From Streptomyces tendae (GTDB lineage: Bacteria; Actinomycetota; Actinomycetes; Streptomycetales; Streptomycetaceae), in NCBI RefSeq assembly GCF_008632955.1, contig NZ_CP043959.1, positions 4,464,001 to 4,528,000 on the forward strand: a DNA stretch of 64,000 bases, in the 5' to 3' direction. Below the pieces are notes generated by a model, which saw only the letters and a list, made by a program, of their open reading frames with translations, did no database searches and had not been told where the DNA came from. Positions 34,662 through 43,175 of this stretch are shown here, piece by piece; the stretch's first letter is position 1; every line of letters starts with the position of its first letter. A program made the translations under genes and the position numbers.

Positions 34662-36218
34662 ATGACCGAAAGTCCGCGACCGGCGGCCTCCGCGCAGGAC
34701 ACCGCCCAGGGCGGCCGCGGCGGCGGCAACGCGATGGCCCTGTTCGTCATCGCCTCGTGTCAGCTGATGGTGGTGCTCGACATCACCATCGTGAACATCG
34801 CGCTGCCGCACATCCAGCGCGACCTCGACTTCTCGACCACCGGTCTGTCGTGGGTGGTCAACGCCTACACCCTCACGTTCGGCGGCCTGTTGCTGCTGGG
34901 CGGCCGGGCCGGTGACATCCTCGGCAGACGGCGGGTGTTCATCTTCGGTGTGCTGCTCTTCGTGCTGGCGTCGCTGCTGGGCGGGCTGGCGCAGAACTCG
35001 GGTCAGTTGCTGGCGGCCCGGGCGCTGCAGGGTGTGGGCGGCGCCATCGCCTCCCCGACCTCCCTCGCACTGATCAGCACGACCTTCCGTGAGGGGCCGG
35101 AACGCAACCGCGCCTTCGGCGTGTTCGCCGCGGTCTCGGCGGGCGGCGGCGCGATCGGCCTGCTGGCGGGCGGCGTCCTCGTCGAGTGGCTGAACTGGCG
35201 GTGGGTGCTGTTCGTCAACGTCCCGATCGGTCTGCTCATCGCCTTCGCCACCCCGCGCTGGATCAAGGAGTCCGAACGCCACCCGGGCCGCTTCGACTTC
35301 ACCGGCGCGCTGATGTCCACCGCGGGCATGGTGCTGCTGGTGTACGGGTTCATCAGGGCCGGGCAGGACGGCTGGCGGGACCCGCTCACCCTGGCCTCGT
35401 TCGCGGTGGCGGTCGTGGTCCTGGTGGGGTTCGTCATGGTCGAGCGGAGATCACGGCAGCCGATCACGCCGTTGCACATGTTCGCGGACCGCAATCGCGC
35501 GGGCACCTACGGGATCATGCTGTTCCTGGCGGCGGCGCTGTTCGGCATGTTCTTCTTCCTGACGCTGTTCGTGCAGAACGTGCTGGGGTTCAGCCCCCTG
35601 CGGGCCGGTCTCGCCTTCCTCCCGGTGAGCGCGGTCATCGCGATCGGGGCCGGGCTGGCCTCGCGGTTCCTGCCGGTGTACGGGCCCAAGCCGTTCATGG
35701 TGGGCGGCGGCCTCCTGGCGGCGGCGGGCCTGGGCTGGCTGACCCTCACGGACGTGCACTCCACGTACGCCGGCAGTGTGCTCGGTCCGATGCTGGTCTT
35801 CAGCCTCGGCATGGGCATGGAGTTCGTGTCGCTGACCCTGATGGCGCTGTCCAACGTGCCCGTGCAGGAGACCGGCGCCGCCTCGGGTCTGCTCAACGCC
35901 ACCCAGCAGGTCGGCGGTTCCCTGGGGCTGTCCATCCTGGTGACGATGTACGGCACCGCCAGCCGGAACGAGGCGGAGAAACAGGTCCCGCGTTTCCTGG
36001 AACAGGCGACCCCGGCCGAGCGGCTGCAGTTCCAGCGCACGGGTGAACTGCCCGCGCCGTGGGGCGCCGAGGTGCTCACCTCCGGGGTCTCCGCCGCGTT
36101 CGTCACGGCGGCGGTCTTCGCCGGCCTGGCCGCGCTGGTCGCGGTGGTGGCGATCCAGGTCCGTCCCTCGGACCTGGAACGCCTCCAGGGCGGCGGGGCG
36201 GGCGCCCCGCCGGGGTGA
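34662..36218 (+). CDS. MFS exporter, DHA2 (EmrB/QacA) type
   Basis: The 518-residue protein has about 14 membrane helices. Motif A is LLGGRAGDILGRRRVF, and motif C-like residues lie in SAGGGAIGLLAGGVL. The start LMVVLDITIVNIALPHIQ is diagnostic of the family. It exports drug-like molecules using the proton gradient. GGAAGG precedes ATG 34662. The upstream gap has two GTACGGT copies (34621-34636) that could be a regulator site; no regulator gene is adjacent. Confidence 0.92.
   Translation: MTESPRPAASAQDTAQGGRGGGNAMALFVIASCQLMVVLDITIVNIALPHIQRDLDFSTTGLSWVVNAYTLTFGGLLLLGGRAGDILGRRRVFIFGVLLFVLASLLGGLAQNSGQLLAARALQGVGGAIASPTSLALISTTFREGPERNRAFGVFAAVSAGGGAIGLLAGGVLVEWLNWRWVLFVNVPIGLLIAFATPRWIKESERHPGRFDFTGALMSTAGMVLLVYGFIRAGQDGWRDPLTLASFAVAVVVLVGFVMVERRSRQPITPLHMFADRNRAGTYGIMLFLAAALFGMFFFLTLFVQNVLGFSPLRAGLAFLPVSAVIAIGAGLASRFLPVYGPKPFMVGGGLLAAAGLGWLTLTDVHSTYAGSVLGPMLVFSLGMGMEFVSLTLMALSNVPVQETGAASGLLNATQQVGGSLGLSILVTMYGTASRNEAEKQVPRFLEQATPAERLQFQRTGELPAPWGAEVLTSGVSAAFVTAAVFAGLAALVAVVAIQVRPSDLERLQGGGAGAPPG
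36191..36212 (+). terminator. Hairpin at the 3' end of the MFS gene
   Basis: A perfect 10-bp stem (CGGCGGGGCG and complement, 2-nt centre) lies within the last codons of the exporter gene, just before its stop. It could act as terminator between this gene and the convergent endonuclease-like gene. Confidence 0.45.
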
Positions 36219-36271
36219 GGCCACGCCGTCGGTCGGTGTGACGCGCCCGGCGAGCGGTTCTCGTCGCGCGG

Positions 36272-37144
36272 TCAGCGCCCCTTGCGGGGCAGACGCAGGT
36301 CGGCGACGACCGGTCGGTGGTCCGACGCGTCGGTCTCCGGGACGCGGGCACCGGTCACGGCGACGCCGTGCGAGACGGTGATCAGGTCGATGCGCTTCTC
36401 CGGTTCGATCGCCGGGTAGGTGGGGCCGGCGTCGGGGGCGGCGTCCCGCAGGGTGTGCCACAGCGGCGCCAACTCGGGTGCCGACGCCTCGGCGTTGAAG
36501 TCACCGACCAGAATCCGCGGTCCCCGGTCGGCGGCCAGCACCTCCAGCATGTCGTCCACCTGGGCGGCGCGGATCGACGGGTCGGCCCGGTAGTCGAGGT
36601 GCGTGGTGTAGACGTGCGTGGGTACGCCCTTCACCCGGATCACCACTTCGGCGAAGCCCGGCGCCGGGGCGGGCACCGGGTCGGGTGTCTGGGTGGACAG
36701 ACGGGTGATCTCGTGGTTCTCGGCGTACAGCACCGGGTGGCGGCTCAGTACGGCCACCCCGTACTGCCGGCGCTCACCGTCCTCGACGGCCGGGTCGAGG
36801 TCGTAGATCGGCGCGAAGAACACCCGCATGCGCAGCCTCCCGGCGAGCGCGCGGGCCTCGTCGGCGAACGCGCTGCGGTCGCCCCAGTGCACGTCGACCT
36901 CCTGGAGCCCGATGACGTCGGCGCGCAGGCCACGCAGGGCGGCGGCGGTGCGGTCGAGGTCAAAGACCTGGTCCTCCCCCGCCCCCGCGTGGATGTTGTA
37001 CGTCGCGACGCGGAGTGGCACGGAACCGGACGCGGATGCCTCCTCCGCAGCGGCGGCCGGCGCCGCGGCGAGCGACAGGACGGCGGCGAGGAGCACGGCG
37101 ACGGCGCGGGCGGGGCGGGCGGGAGGTCTGGAACCGGGCTGCAT
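36272..37144 (-). CDS. Secreted endonuclease/exonuclease/phosphatase-fold protein
   Basis: The 290-residue protein has a signal peptide (to about residue 34) and the EEP fold: ATYNIHAG, DVIGLQEVD (metal-binding Glu), THLDYRADPS, GDFNAE (Asp/Asn pair) and DHRPVVADL (catalytic Asp-His). Family members cleave nucleic acids or phosphodiesters such as sphingomyelin and inositol phosphates. ATG 37144 is set by GGAGAAGG. The substrate is unknown. Confidence 0.88.
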   Translation of the reverse strand: MQPGSRPPARPARAVAVLLAAVLSLAAAPAAAAEEASASGSVPLRVATYNIHAGAGEDQVFDLDRTAAALRGLRADVIGLQEVDVHWGDRSAFADEARALAGRLRMRVFFAPIYDLDPAVEDGERRQYGVAVLSRHPVLYAENHEITRLSTQTPDPVPAPAPGFAEVVIRVKGVPTHVYTTHLDYRADPSIRAAQVDDMLEVLAADRGPRILVGDFNAEASAPELAPLWHTLRDAAPDAGPTYPAIEPEKRIDLITVSHGVAVTGARVPETDASDHRPVVADLRLPRKGR

Positions 37145-37280
37145 GCCTTCTCCTGTGCGCGGACGCGCTGTTGACGGGTCGGTGCGTCCTCGCATGGAAG
37201 CACAGGCGGGGTCGGCGGCCGGGTGCCTTGGCCGATCCTTTCCCTGCGCGTGGGCCCCGTGGTCCCCGGAACGCCGTTCC

Positions 37281-38213
37281 TCACCCCGGTTCTGACGGCC
37301 GGTCGCTTGCGGTGACCGTGCGGATGAGCGCCAGCACGGTGTCGGTCGTGTGCTCCAGGTGACTGCGGCCGTCGGGGCGGTGGGAGCGAGGGCTGATGTA
37401 ACTGCGGCTGCCCAGGTGGGTGGCCGGGTCCATGCGGTGCACCGTGACTCGTCCGGCGCGCCGGGCTCGGTTCCAGCCGCTGCCCCGCAGCAGGGGCCAG
37501 CGCTGCGGGAACAGCCAGGTGCCGACCCGTTCGATCCGGTCGTGGGCGCTGGTGAGCCGGTGCAGGTGCAGGGCGTCGGAGAGGTCGTTGGCGCCGTTGT
37601 GGAAACCTCCGAGGGTGATCAGCAGCAGCGGGGAGCGCAGTTGGGCGTGGAGTTCGGGTACGGCGCCGGTGGCGACCTGGGCGCCGCCGCTGTAACTGAG
37701 CAGCACGACGGGGACGCCGCTGTGCGGCCGGTATCCGGCCCGCCGCAGCTGGCCGGCGATCTGGGCGCCCACGGCGCGGTTGTAGAGGGGACGGTAGCGG
37801 CGGTCGGCGGCCACGAAGATCTGCATGACGTTGTGCAGGAACAGCAGCAGTCCGGCGTGTCTGCGGATCCGCACCCACACCGGCCGGTCGGCGAGGGGTG
37901 CGGCCAGCGGCGAGTACGGCTGCACCTGTCCCAGCACCCGCAGTTCCGGGGCGGCGGCGATCAGTGCCTTGACCAGTTGGCCGCCGTCGCGCGTGTCGGT
38001 GAAGCGCCGTTTGCCGATGCCGTCGAGGTAGACCAGGTAGGCGGCGGGCGGTCGGTCGGGGCCGGCGCCCCGGGCGTAGGGCAGGCCGGGCGGGAGGTCG
38101 GTGACGGGGGTGCGCCAGCCGGCGGTGTACAGCATCACCTCGTAGCGGGCGAGCAGCGCCTCGACGAGCAGGAGCGGCCCCAGCACCAGGGCGACGAGCG
38201 GGAACCAGGTCAT
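37281..38213 (-). CDS. Membrane-anchored hydrolase-like protein, GxSxG-type
   Basis: The 310-residue product starts with one membrane helix (FPLVALVLGPLLLVEALLA). The soluble part contains YLVYLDGIG near the N terminus and a nucleophile elbow-like VVLLSYSGGAQVATG, then ITLGGFHNGANDL. This suggests an alpha/beta-hydrolase fold, but I cannot place it in a named family. Its start overlaps the previous gene by 4 nt. It is the last gene of the glycosyltransferase operon that begins at an ECF41-type promoter near 40150. Confidence 0.7.
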   Translation of the reverse strand: MTWFPLVALVLGPLLLVEALLARYEVMLYTAGWRTPVTDLPPGLPYARGAGPDRPPAAYLVYLDGIGKRRFTDTRDGGQLVKALIAAAPELRVLGQVQPYSPLAAPLADRPVWVRIRRHAGLLLFLHNVMQIFVAADRRYRPLYNRAVGAQIAGQLRRAGYRPHSGVPVVLLSYSGGAQVATGAVPELHAQLRSPLLLITLGGFHNGANDLSDALHLHRLTSAHDRIERVGTWLFPQRWPLLRGSGWNRARRAGRVTVHRMDPATHLGSRSYISPRSHRPDGRSHLEHTTDTVLALIRTVTASDRPSEPG

Positions 38214-38698
38214 GCCGGCAGCTCCCGCGTCGCGTTCGTGCCGATCCGGCCGACGAGGCGCCGTACCGCCTCGACGGCCGCGGCCAGTCCGACTCCCGCG
38301 ACGGCCACGCAGCCCGCGGCGGCCCAGCCGCCCACGCCGCTCGCCGCGGCGACCGGGCCGACCAGTCCCGCGCCCACCCCGGTCAGCAGCATCAGGTGCA
38401 GCAATGGGCCCAGCAGCGGGAACGCGATGACGGCACCGAGCAGCATCGGCGCGACCTGTGCGGCCGTCCAGCCGGGCGCGGCGGCCGTTTCGGTGGCGTG
38501 CGGCAGCATCTCGGCGAGGGTCCAGGCGGTGAGCGGCCACAGCGCTATCATGGCGCTCTCCACCGCGGTGCCGGTGAGCAGCAGTCCGGCCACGACCGGG
38601 GGCGACACCGTCCGGCGGCGGGCCACCAGGGGCAGGATCCGCCCGGCCGCCTCGGAGAGCCCGGCGAGCACCACCAGGGTGAGGACGAGGGGTGACAT
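38210..38698 (-). CDS. Small membrane protein of the glycosyltransferase operon
   Basis: The 162-residue product is almost entirely hydrophobic, with about four membrane helices and no recognisable motif. It lies 3 nt after the glycosyltransferase stop and overlaps the next start by 4 nt, so all three genes are coupled. A structural or transport role for the glycosylated product is only a guess from context. Confidence 0.75.
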   Translation of the reverse strand: MSPLVLTLVVLAGLSEAAGRILPLVARRRTVSPPVVAGLLLTGTAVESAMIALWPLTAWTLAEMLPHATETAAAPGWTAAQVAPMLLGAVIAFPLLGPLLHLMLLTGVGAGLVGPVAAASGVGGWAAAGCVAVAGVGLAAAVEAVRRLVGRIGTNATRELPA

Positions 38699-38701
38699 GG
38701 T

Positions 38702-39928
38702 TCAGTGCTCCCGCTCCTGTGAGGGTTTTGTCCGGGGTTCGTCCGCCGGGGCCGGCGTGCGCAGACGGGACTCGATCTCGTCGGCGGCGCGACGGTGTCC
38801 GCCGGCCTGTCGCTGGGCGGTGCGCAGGGCGGCGGCCCGCTGCCGGAAGCGCGGCTCGGTGAGCAGGCGGCGGGCCAGGGCGCGCACCGTCGCGTCGGTG
38901 GCGTCCCCGGGGCGGACGGACAGCCCCGCGCCGAGTTCCACGACCCGGCGGGCCACCTGCGGCTGGTCCGCGCCCTGCGGGACCACCAGCACGGGGACGC
39001 CCGCGTACAGGGCCTCGTTGACGCTGTTCATGCCCCCGTGGGTGACGAACAGCGCGGCCTGTCCGAGGATGTCGGGCTGCGGAACGAAGCGGCGGGCGAG
39101 CACGTTGTCCGGGAGCGCGCCGAGGGCCGCGGGGTCGGTGCGTCCGGTGGCGAGGACCACGGTGCCGCCGAGCGGCGCGAGTGCGGTGGCGAACCCCCGA
39201 AGTGCCCGCGGTCCGGCGTCGAAGACCGTGCCCAGGGAGGCGTACAGGACCGGGGCCCGCAGGCCGTCGAGGGGGAAGGCGGGATCGTGCGGGCGGGCGC
39301 CGACGCTGGGGCCCACGAAGCGGTAGGTGCGGGCGAAGGAGCCGGCGCCGGGCTGGAAGGCGCGCGAGGTGAAGACCAGGTTGAGCGGTTGCCGTACGTT
39401 CACCAGGTCGACCAGCGGCAGCCCGCGGGTGCGGTGGCGGCGGGCGAGCAGCGCTCGTGCCCGGGCGTAGCCCAGGAGGCTGCGGGGCCGGGCCAGGGCC
39501 TTGGCCAGCAGTTCGGCCGAGGGGCGCGTCGGGCTGGGGGCGCCGGGGCCGAACGCCATGGTGGTGAACACCGACACCGCGGGTACGTCGAGTTCGCTCG
39601 CCGCGACGTGGCCCCAGGGGCAGGCGGCGCCGTGGACGATCAGGTCGGGCCGGATGTGCCGCAGGTCGCGGAGCACGGACGGCAGCAGTTCGACGGCCGT
39701 GCGGGCGAGTTGCTCCAGCAGCGTGACGGGCGTCGGCGGACCGGCGAGCGGCGGGCCGTCCCCCGGGTAGAGGTGCACGACGGCGCCGGCGGCGGCCGTC
39801 TCCTCCGCGAACGCGGCGGTGGTGTGGTAGGTGACGGTGTGGCCGCGGCGCACCAGCTCGGCCACGACCGGCAGTGTGGGGTTGATGTGACCGCGCAGCG
39901 GGACGTTCAAGAACGCGATGGTGCTCAC
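38702..39928 (-). CDS. Glycosyltransferase, MGT/UGT (GT1) type
   Basis: The 408-residue enzyme has a GT1 fold. The N-terminal acceptor domain starts with FLNVPLRGHINPTLPVVAEL, where the His is the usual catalytic base. The C-terminal donor motif reads FVTHGGMNSVNEALYAGVP, followed by PQGADQPQVARRV. It resembles macrolide or carotenoid glycosyltransferases that use nucleotide sugars. GTG 39928 overlaps the stop of a small upstream gene by 4 nt (GTGA). No biosynthetic gene cluster for an aglycone is present. Confidence 0.88.
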   Translation of the reverse strand: MSTIAFLNVPLRGHINPTLPVVAELVRRGHTVTYHTTAAFAEETAAAGAVVHLYPGDGPPLAGPPTPVTLLEQLARTAVELLPSVLRDLRHIRPDLIVHGAACPWGHVAASELDVPAVSVFTTMAFGPGAPSPTRPSAELLAKALARPRSLLGYARARALLARRHRTRGLPLVDLVNVRQPLNLVFTSRAFQPGAGSFARTYRFVGPSVGARPHDPAFPLDGLRAPVLYASLGTVFDAGPRALRGFATALAPLGGTVVLATGRTDPAALGALPDNVLARRFVPQPDILGQAALFVTHGGMNSVNEALYAGVPVLVVPQGADQPQVARRVVELGAGLSVRPGDATDATVRALARRLLTEPRFRQRAAALRTAQRQAGGHRRAADEIESRLRTPAPADEPRTKPSQEREH

Positions 39929-40074
39929 CGTGCGGCCCCCGCACCGTAGCCGTGCCGGCCGCCGCGACCGCGCCGGTCCGGCGGATACCCGGCACCGGCA
40001 CGCCCGCAGCCGGTCACGCCCCCGGGCGGAGGTGTCGCGGGCCGGGGAAGGTCTCGAAGACCCGAGCCACTCAT
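39925..40074 (-). CDS. Small Gly/Arg/Pro-rich gene leading the operon
   Basis: A 49-codon frame starts at ATG 40074, with the strong ribosome site GAGAGGA 7 nt upstream, and ends in a GTGA overlap with the glycosyltransferase start. Its product is rich in Gly, Arg and Pro (GGRHGYGAGAAR at the end) and has no known motif. The ECF41-type -10 about 50 nt upstream makes it the first gene of the transcript. It is either a small protein or a leader whose translation couples to the next gene. Confidence 0.5.
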   Translation of the reverse strand: MSGSGLRDLPRPATPPPGGVTGCGRAGAGYPPDRRGRGGRHGYGAGAAR

Positions 40075-40124
40075 CGTTTCGTCCTCTCTCCTCACTCGGT
40101 CGACGCGTTCGCGTTCTCCTGATG

Positions 40125-40151
40125 GACCGGACAGCCGTCCCGTCTGTGACA
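40125..40151 (-). promoter_or_regulatory. ECF41-type promoter of the glycosyltransferase operon
   Basis: On the minus strand TGTCACA (40145-40151) and GGTC (40125-40128) are exactly 16 nt apart. This matches the other ECF41-type sites in the window and lies 50 nt ahead of the small leading gene. Confidence 0.75.
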
Positions 40152-40203
40152 GCGCGTGCCGGGGTGGCACCGTGCGGGGGCCGGGGGACGTGTCGGGCGT
40201 CAC

Positions 40204-40239
40204 GTCCCGCGCTGTCACAGCGCGGGACGCGGGCCGGTC
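40204..40239 (+). promoter_or_regulatory. ECF41-type promoter of aceE within a perfect dyad
   Basis: TGTCACA (40213-40219) and GGTC (40236-40239) have 16-nt spacing. The -35 sits at the centre of an 11-bp perfect inverted repeat (GTCCCGCGCTG-TCA-CAGCGCGGGAC, 40204-40228). The dyad could bind another regulator or form a cruciform. The start codon of the dehydrogenase follows about 105 nt after the -10. Confidence 0.72.
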
Positions 40240-40343
40240 GTACGGGTGAGCGGCCGCGGGCGCCGCCGCCGGACAGCCGGCGGGGCAACGGGCCGCCCGG
40301 GCGTGTCCCCGCGCCCGCCTGTGCGACTCGAAGGAAATGCGCC

Positions 40344-43069
40344 ATGAGTGACCCGTTCCGGCTCCCGGAGCTTTCCGCGGCGAGCGAGCTCGACCAACTG
40401 CCCGACCGTGACGCCGAGGAGACCGCCGAGTGGCGGGCGTCCCTCGACGCGGTCGTGCGGAACGCGGGTCCCGACCGGGCCGTGTACCTGCTGCGCCGGG
40501 TGCACGAGCACGCCGCCCGGTCGGGGCTGACCGTGCCCGGCCTGCTGACCACGGACCACATCAACACCGTCCCGGCGTGGGCGCAGCCGGACTTCCCCGG
40601 CGACCTCGCGACGGAGTCCCGGATCACCGCGTGGAACCGGTGGAACGCGGCGGCGATGGTGAGCCGCGGCTCGGCGCTTGGCCTCGGCGGCCACATCTCC
40701 ACGTACGCCTCCGCCGCCTGGCTGTACGAGATCGGGTTCAACCACTTCTTCCGCGGCAAGGACGGCGACGGCTCCGGCGACCAGCTGTTCCTGCAGGGAC
40801 ACGCGTCGCCCGGCGTCTACGCCCGCGTCTTCCTCGAAGGACGCCTCGACGAACGGCACCTGGCGGGCTTCCGGCGTGAGGCCGACGGCCACGGGCTGCC
40901 GTCCTACCCCCACCCCCGGCGGCTGCCGTGGCTGTGGGAGTTCCCGACCGTGTCCATGGGCCTCGGCCCCCTCGCCGCGATCCACCAGGCCAGGTTCAAC
41001 CGCTATCTGCACCACCGGGGCATCAAGGACACCTCCGCCTCCCGGGTGTGGGCGTTCCTCGGCGACGGCGAGATGGACGAGCCCGAGTCGACCGCGGCGC
41101 TGGCGCTCGCGGCCCGAGAGGGGCTGGACAACCTCACCTTCGTCGTCAACTGCAACCTGCAGAAGCTGGACGGCCCGGTGCGGCCCGGCACGCAGATCGT
41201 GCGGGAACTGGAGGCGCGGTTCCGCGGGGCGGGCTGGAACGTGGTCAAGTCGCTGTGGGGCGAGGCCTGGGACCCGTTGTTCCGGCAGGACACCGACGGC
41301 TCCCTGGTGCGCCGGCTCGGCGAGGTGCCGGACGCCCAGCTGCAGACGTACGCGGCGCGGGACGCCGCCTACGTCCGCGAGCACTTCTTCACCGGCGACA
41401 CCCTCTCCGGCGTCGCGGCCGGGCTCGACGACGACCGGCTGGCCGACCTGTTCGGCGCCTCGCGCGGCGGCCACGAACCACTCAAGGTGTACGCCGCCTA
41501 CCGCAGGGCCGTCGAGCACCGGGGAGCCCCCTCCGTGGTCCTCGCGCAGACGGTGAGACGGTGAAGGGGCACACGCTGGGCCCGGACTTCGCCTCGCGCA
41601 ACGCCAACCACCAGATGAAGAAGCTGACCACGGCGCACTTCCGCGAGCTGCGCGACCGGCTGGACCTGCCGATCCCCGACCGTGCGCTGGACGGCGGCGA
41701 GGTGCCGCTGTGGCACCCGGGCGAGGACGCCCCCGAGGTGCGCTACCTGCGCGAGCGGCGCGCCGCCCTGGGCGGACCGGTCCCCGAGCGCAGGGTCGTG
41801 GCGCGGCCCCTGCCGGAGCCGCCGCCGGGCGCCTTCGAGGCGCTGCGGAAGGGCTTCGGCAAGCAGGAGGTGGCGACCACCATGGCGCTGGTCCGGCTGG
41901 TCAAGGACCTGATGCGGGACAAGGGAACGGGGCACCGCTGGGTGCCGATCGTCCCGGACGAGGCCCGCACCTTCGGCATGGAGTCCCTGTTCCCGACGGC
42001 GGGCATCTACGCCCCCGAGGGGCAGTCCTACGAACCGGTCGACGCCGGCCAGTTGCTGCGGTACCGGGAGGCGAAGGACGGACAGCTCATCGACGAGGGC
42101 ATCACCGAGGCGGGTTCGCTGGCCGAGTTCACGGCGGCGGCGACCTCGTACGCCACGCACGGCGAGCCGATGATCCCGCTGTACATCTTCTACGCCATGT
42201 TCGGCTTCCAGCGCACCGGCGACCAGTTCTGGGCGCTGGCCGACCAGTTGGGGCGCGGCTTCGTCGTCGGCGCGACGGCCGGGCGCACCACGATGACGGG
42301 CGAGGGCCTGCAGCACGCCGACGGGCACTCGCACCTGCTGGCGTCCACCAACCCGGCGGCGGTCAGCTACGACCCGGCCTTCGCCTACGAGATCGCGGTG
42401 ATCGTCCGGGAGGGGCTGCGCCGGATGTACGGCGAGCGGCCCGAGGACGTCTTCTACTACCTCACCGTCTACAACGAGTCGAAGCGGCAGCCGCCCATGC
42501 CGTCCGGCCCCTCGGTGGAGGAGGGCATCCTGCGGGGCATCTACCGCTACCGGGAGGCGCCGTCGCCGGAGGCAGGGCCGCGGATCCAGCTGCTGTCGTC
42601 GGGGACGGCGATCCACTGGGCGCTTCAGGCGCAGGAGTTGCTGGCGTCGGAGTGGGGGGTGCGGGCCGACGTGTGGTCGGTGACCTCCTGGACGGAGCTG
42701 CGCCGGGACGCGCTGCTCGCCGACGAGGCGCGGCTGCGCGGGGAGGAGCGTGTCCCGTACGTGGCACGCGCGCTCGCGGGGGCGCCGGGTCCGGTGCTGG
42801 CCGTCAGTGACTGGATGCGGCAGGTGCCGGACCAGATCAGCCAGTGGGTCGAGCAGGACTACGCGTCCCTGGGCACGGACGGTTTCGGCCTGAGCGACAC
42901 CCGGGAGGCGGTGCGGCGCCACTTCCGCGTCGACCCGGGCTCGATCGTCGTGGCGGCCCTGGACCGGCTGGCGCGCGCCGGGGAGGTCTCCCCCGCGACG
43001 GCCGTCCGGGCCCGGGCCCTTCACGGGTGGCAGGACCCGGGCGAGCCGGTGCCCGGAACCAGCGGGTGA
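40344..43069 (+). pseudogene. aceE: Pyruvate dehydrogenase E1 (homodimeric type), split by an 8-bp duplication
   Basis: This encodes the thiamine-diphosphate E1 subunit that decarboxylates pyruvate and acetylates the E2 lipoyl domain. The N-terminal half has the thiamine motif GDGEMDEPES...NCNLQ; the C-terminal half has FGMESLFPTAGIY and YNESKRQPPMP. After 406 codons the frame stops at TGA 41562, and the rest continues in another frame. Removing one copy of a GACGGTGA duplication restores a 905-residue protein of normal length (VLAQTVKGHTLG). GTG 41561 overlaps the stop as GTGA, so two coupled chains are possible. The promoter is an ECF41-type box and an ECF41 sigma gene follows. It may be a disrupted gene, a split gene or an assembly error. 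Confidence 0.88.
41549..41564 (+). repeat. 8-bp tandem duplication inside aceE
   Basis: GACGGTGA occurs twice in direct succession (41549-41556 and 41557-41564). Eight extra bases shift the reading frame and create the premature TGA. Replication slippage is the simplest origin. Confidence 0.9.
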
Positions 43070-43175
43070 CACGGTGTGTTGTGCGCGTCGGGGTGCCGTG
43101 CGGGACGCCCGGGCCCCGGACGCACCTGGTGGAGGCGGCGCGTAGCATGGTGATCCCGGAGCCGGAAGGACGACC

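Noticed and set aside
43079..43105. GTGACAC and CGTC upstream of the ECF41 gene at 43176
   Set aside because: The spacing is far from 16 nt and the -35 does not match, so I did not count it among the ECF41-type promoters.
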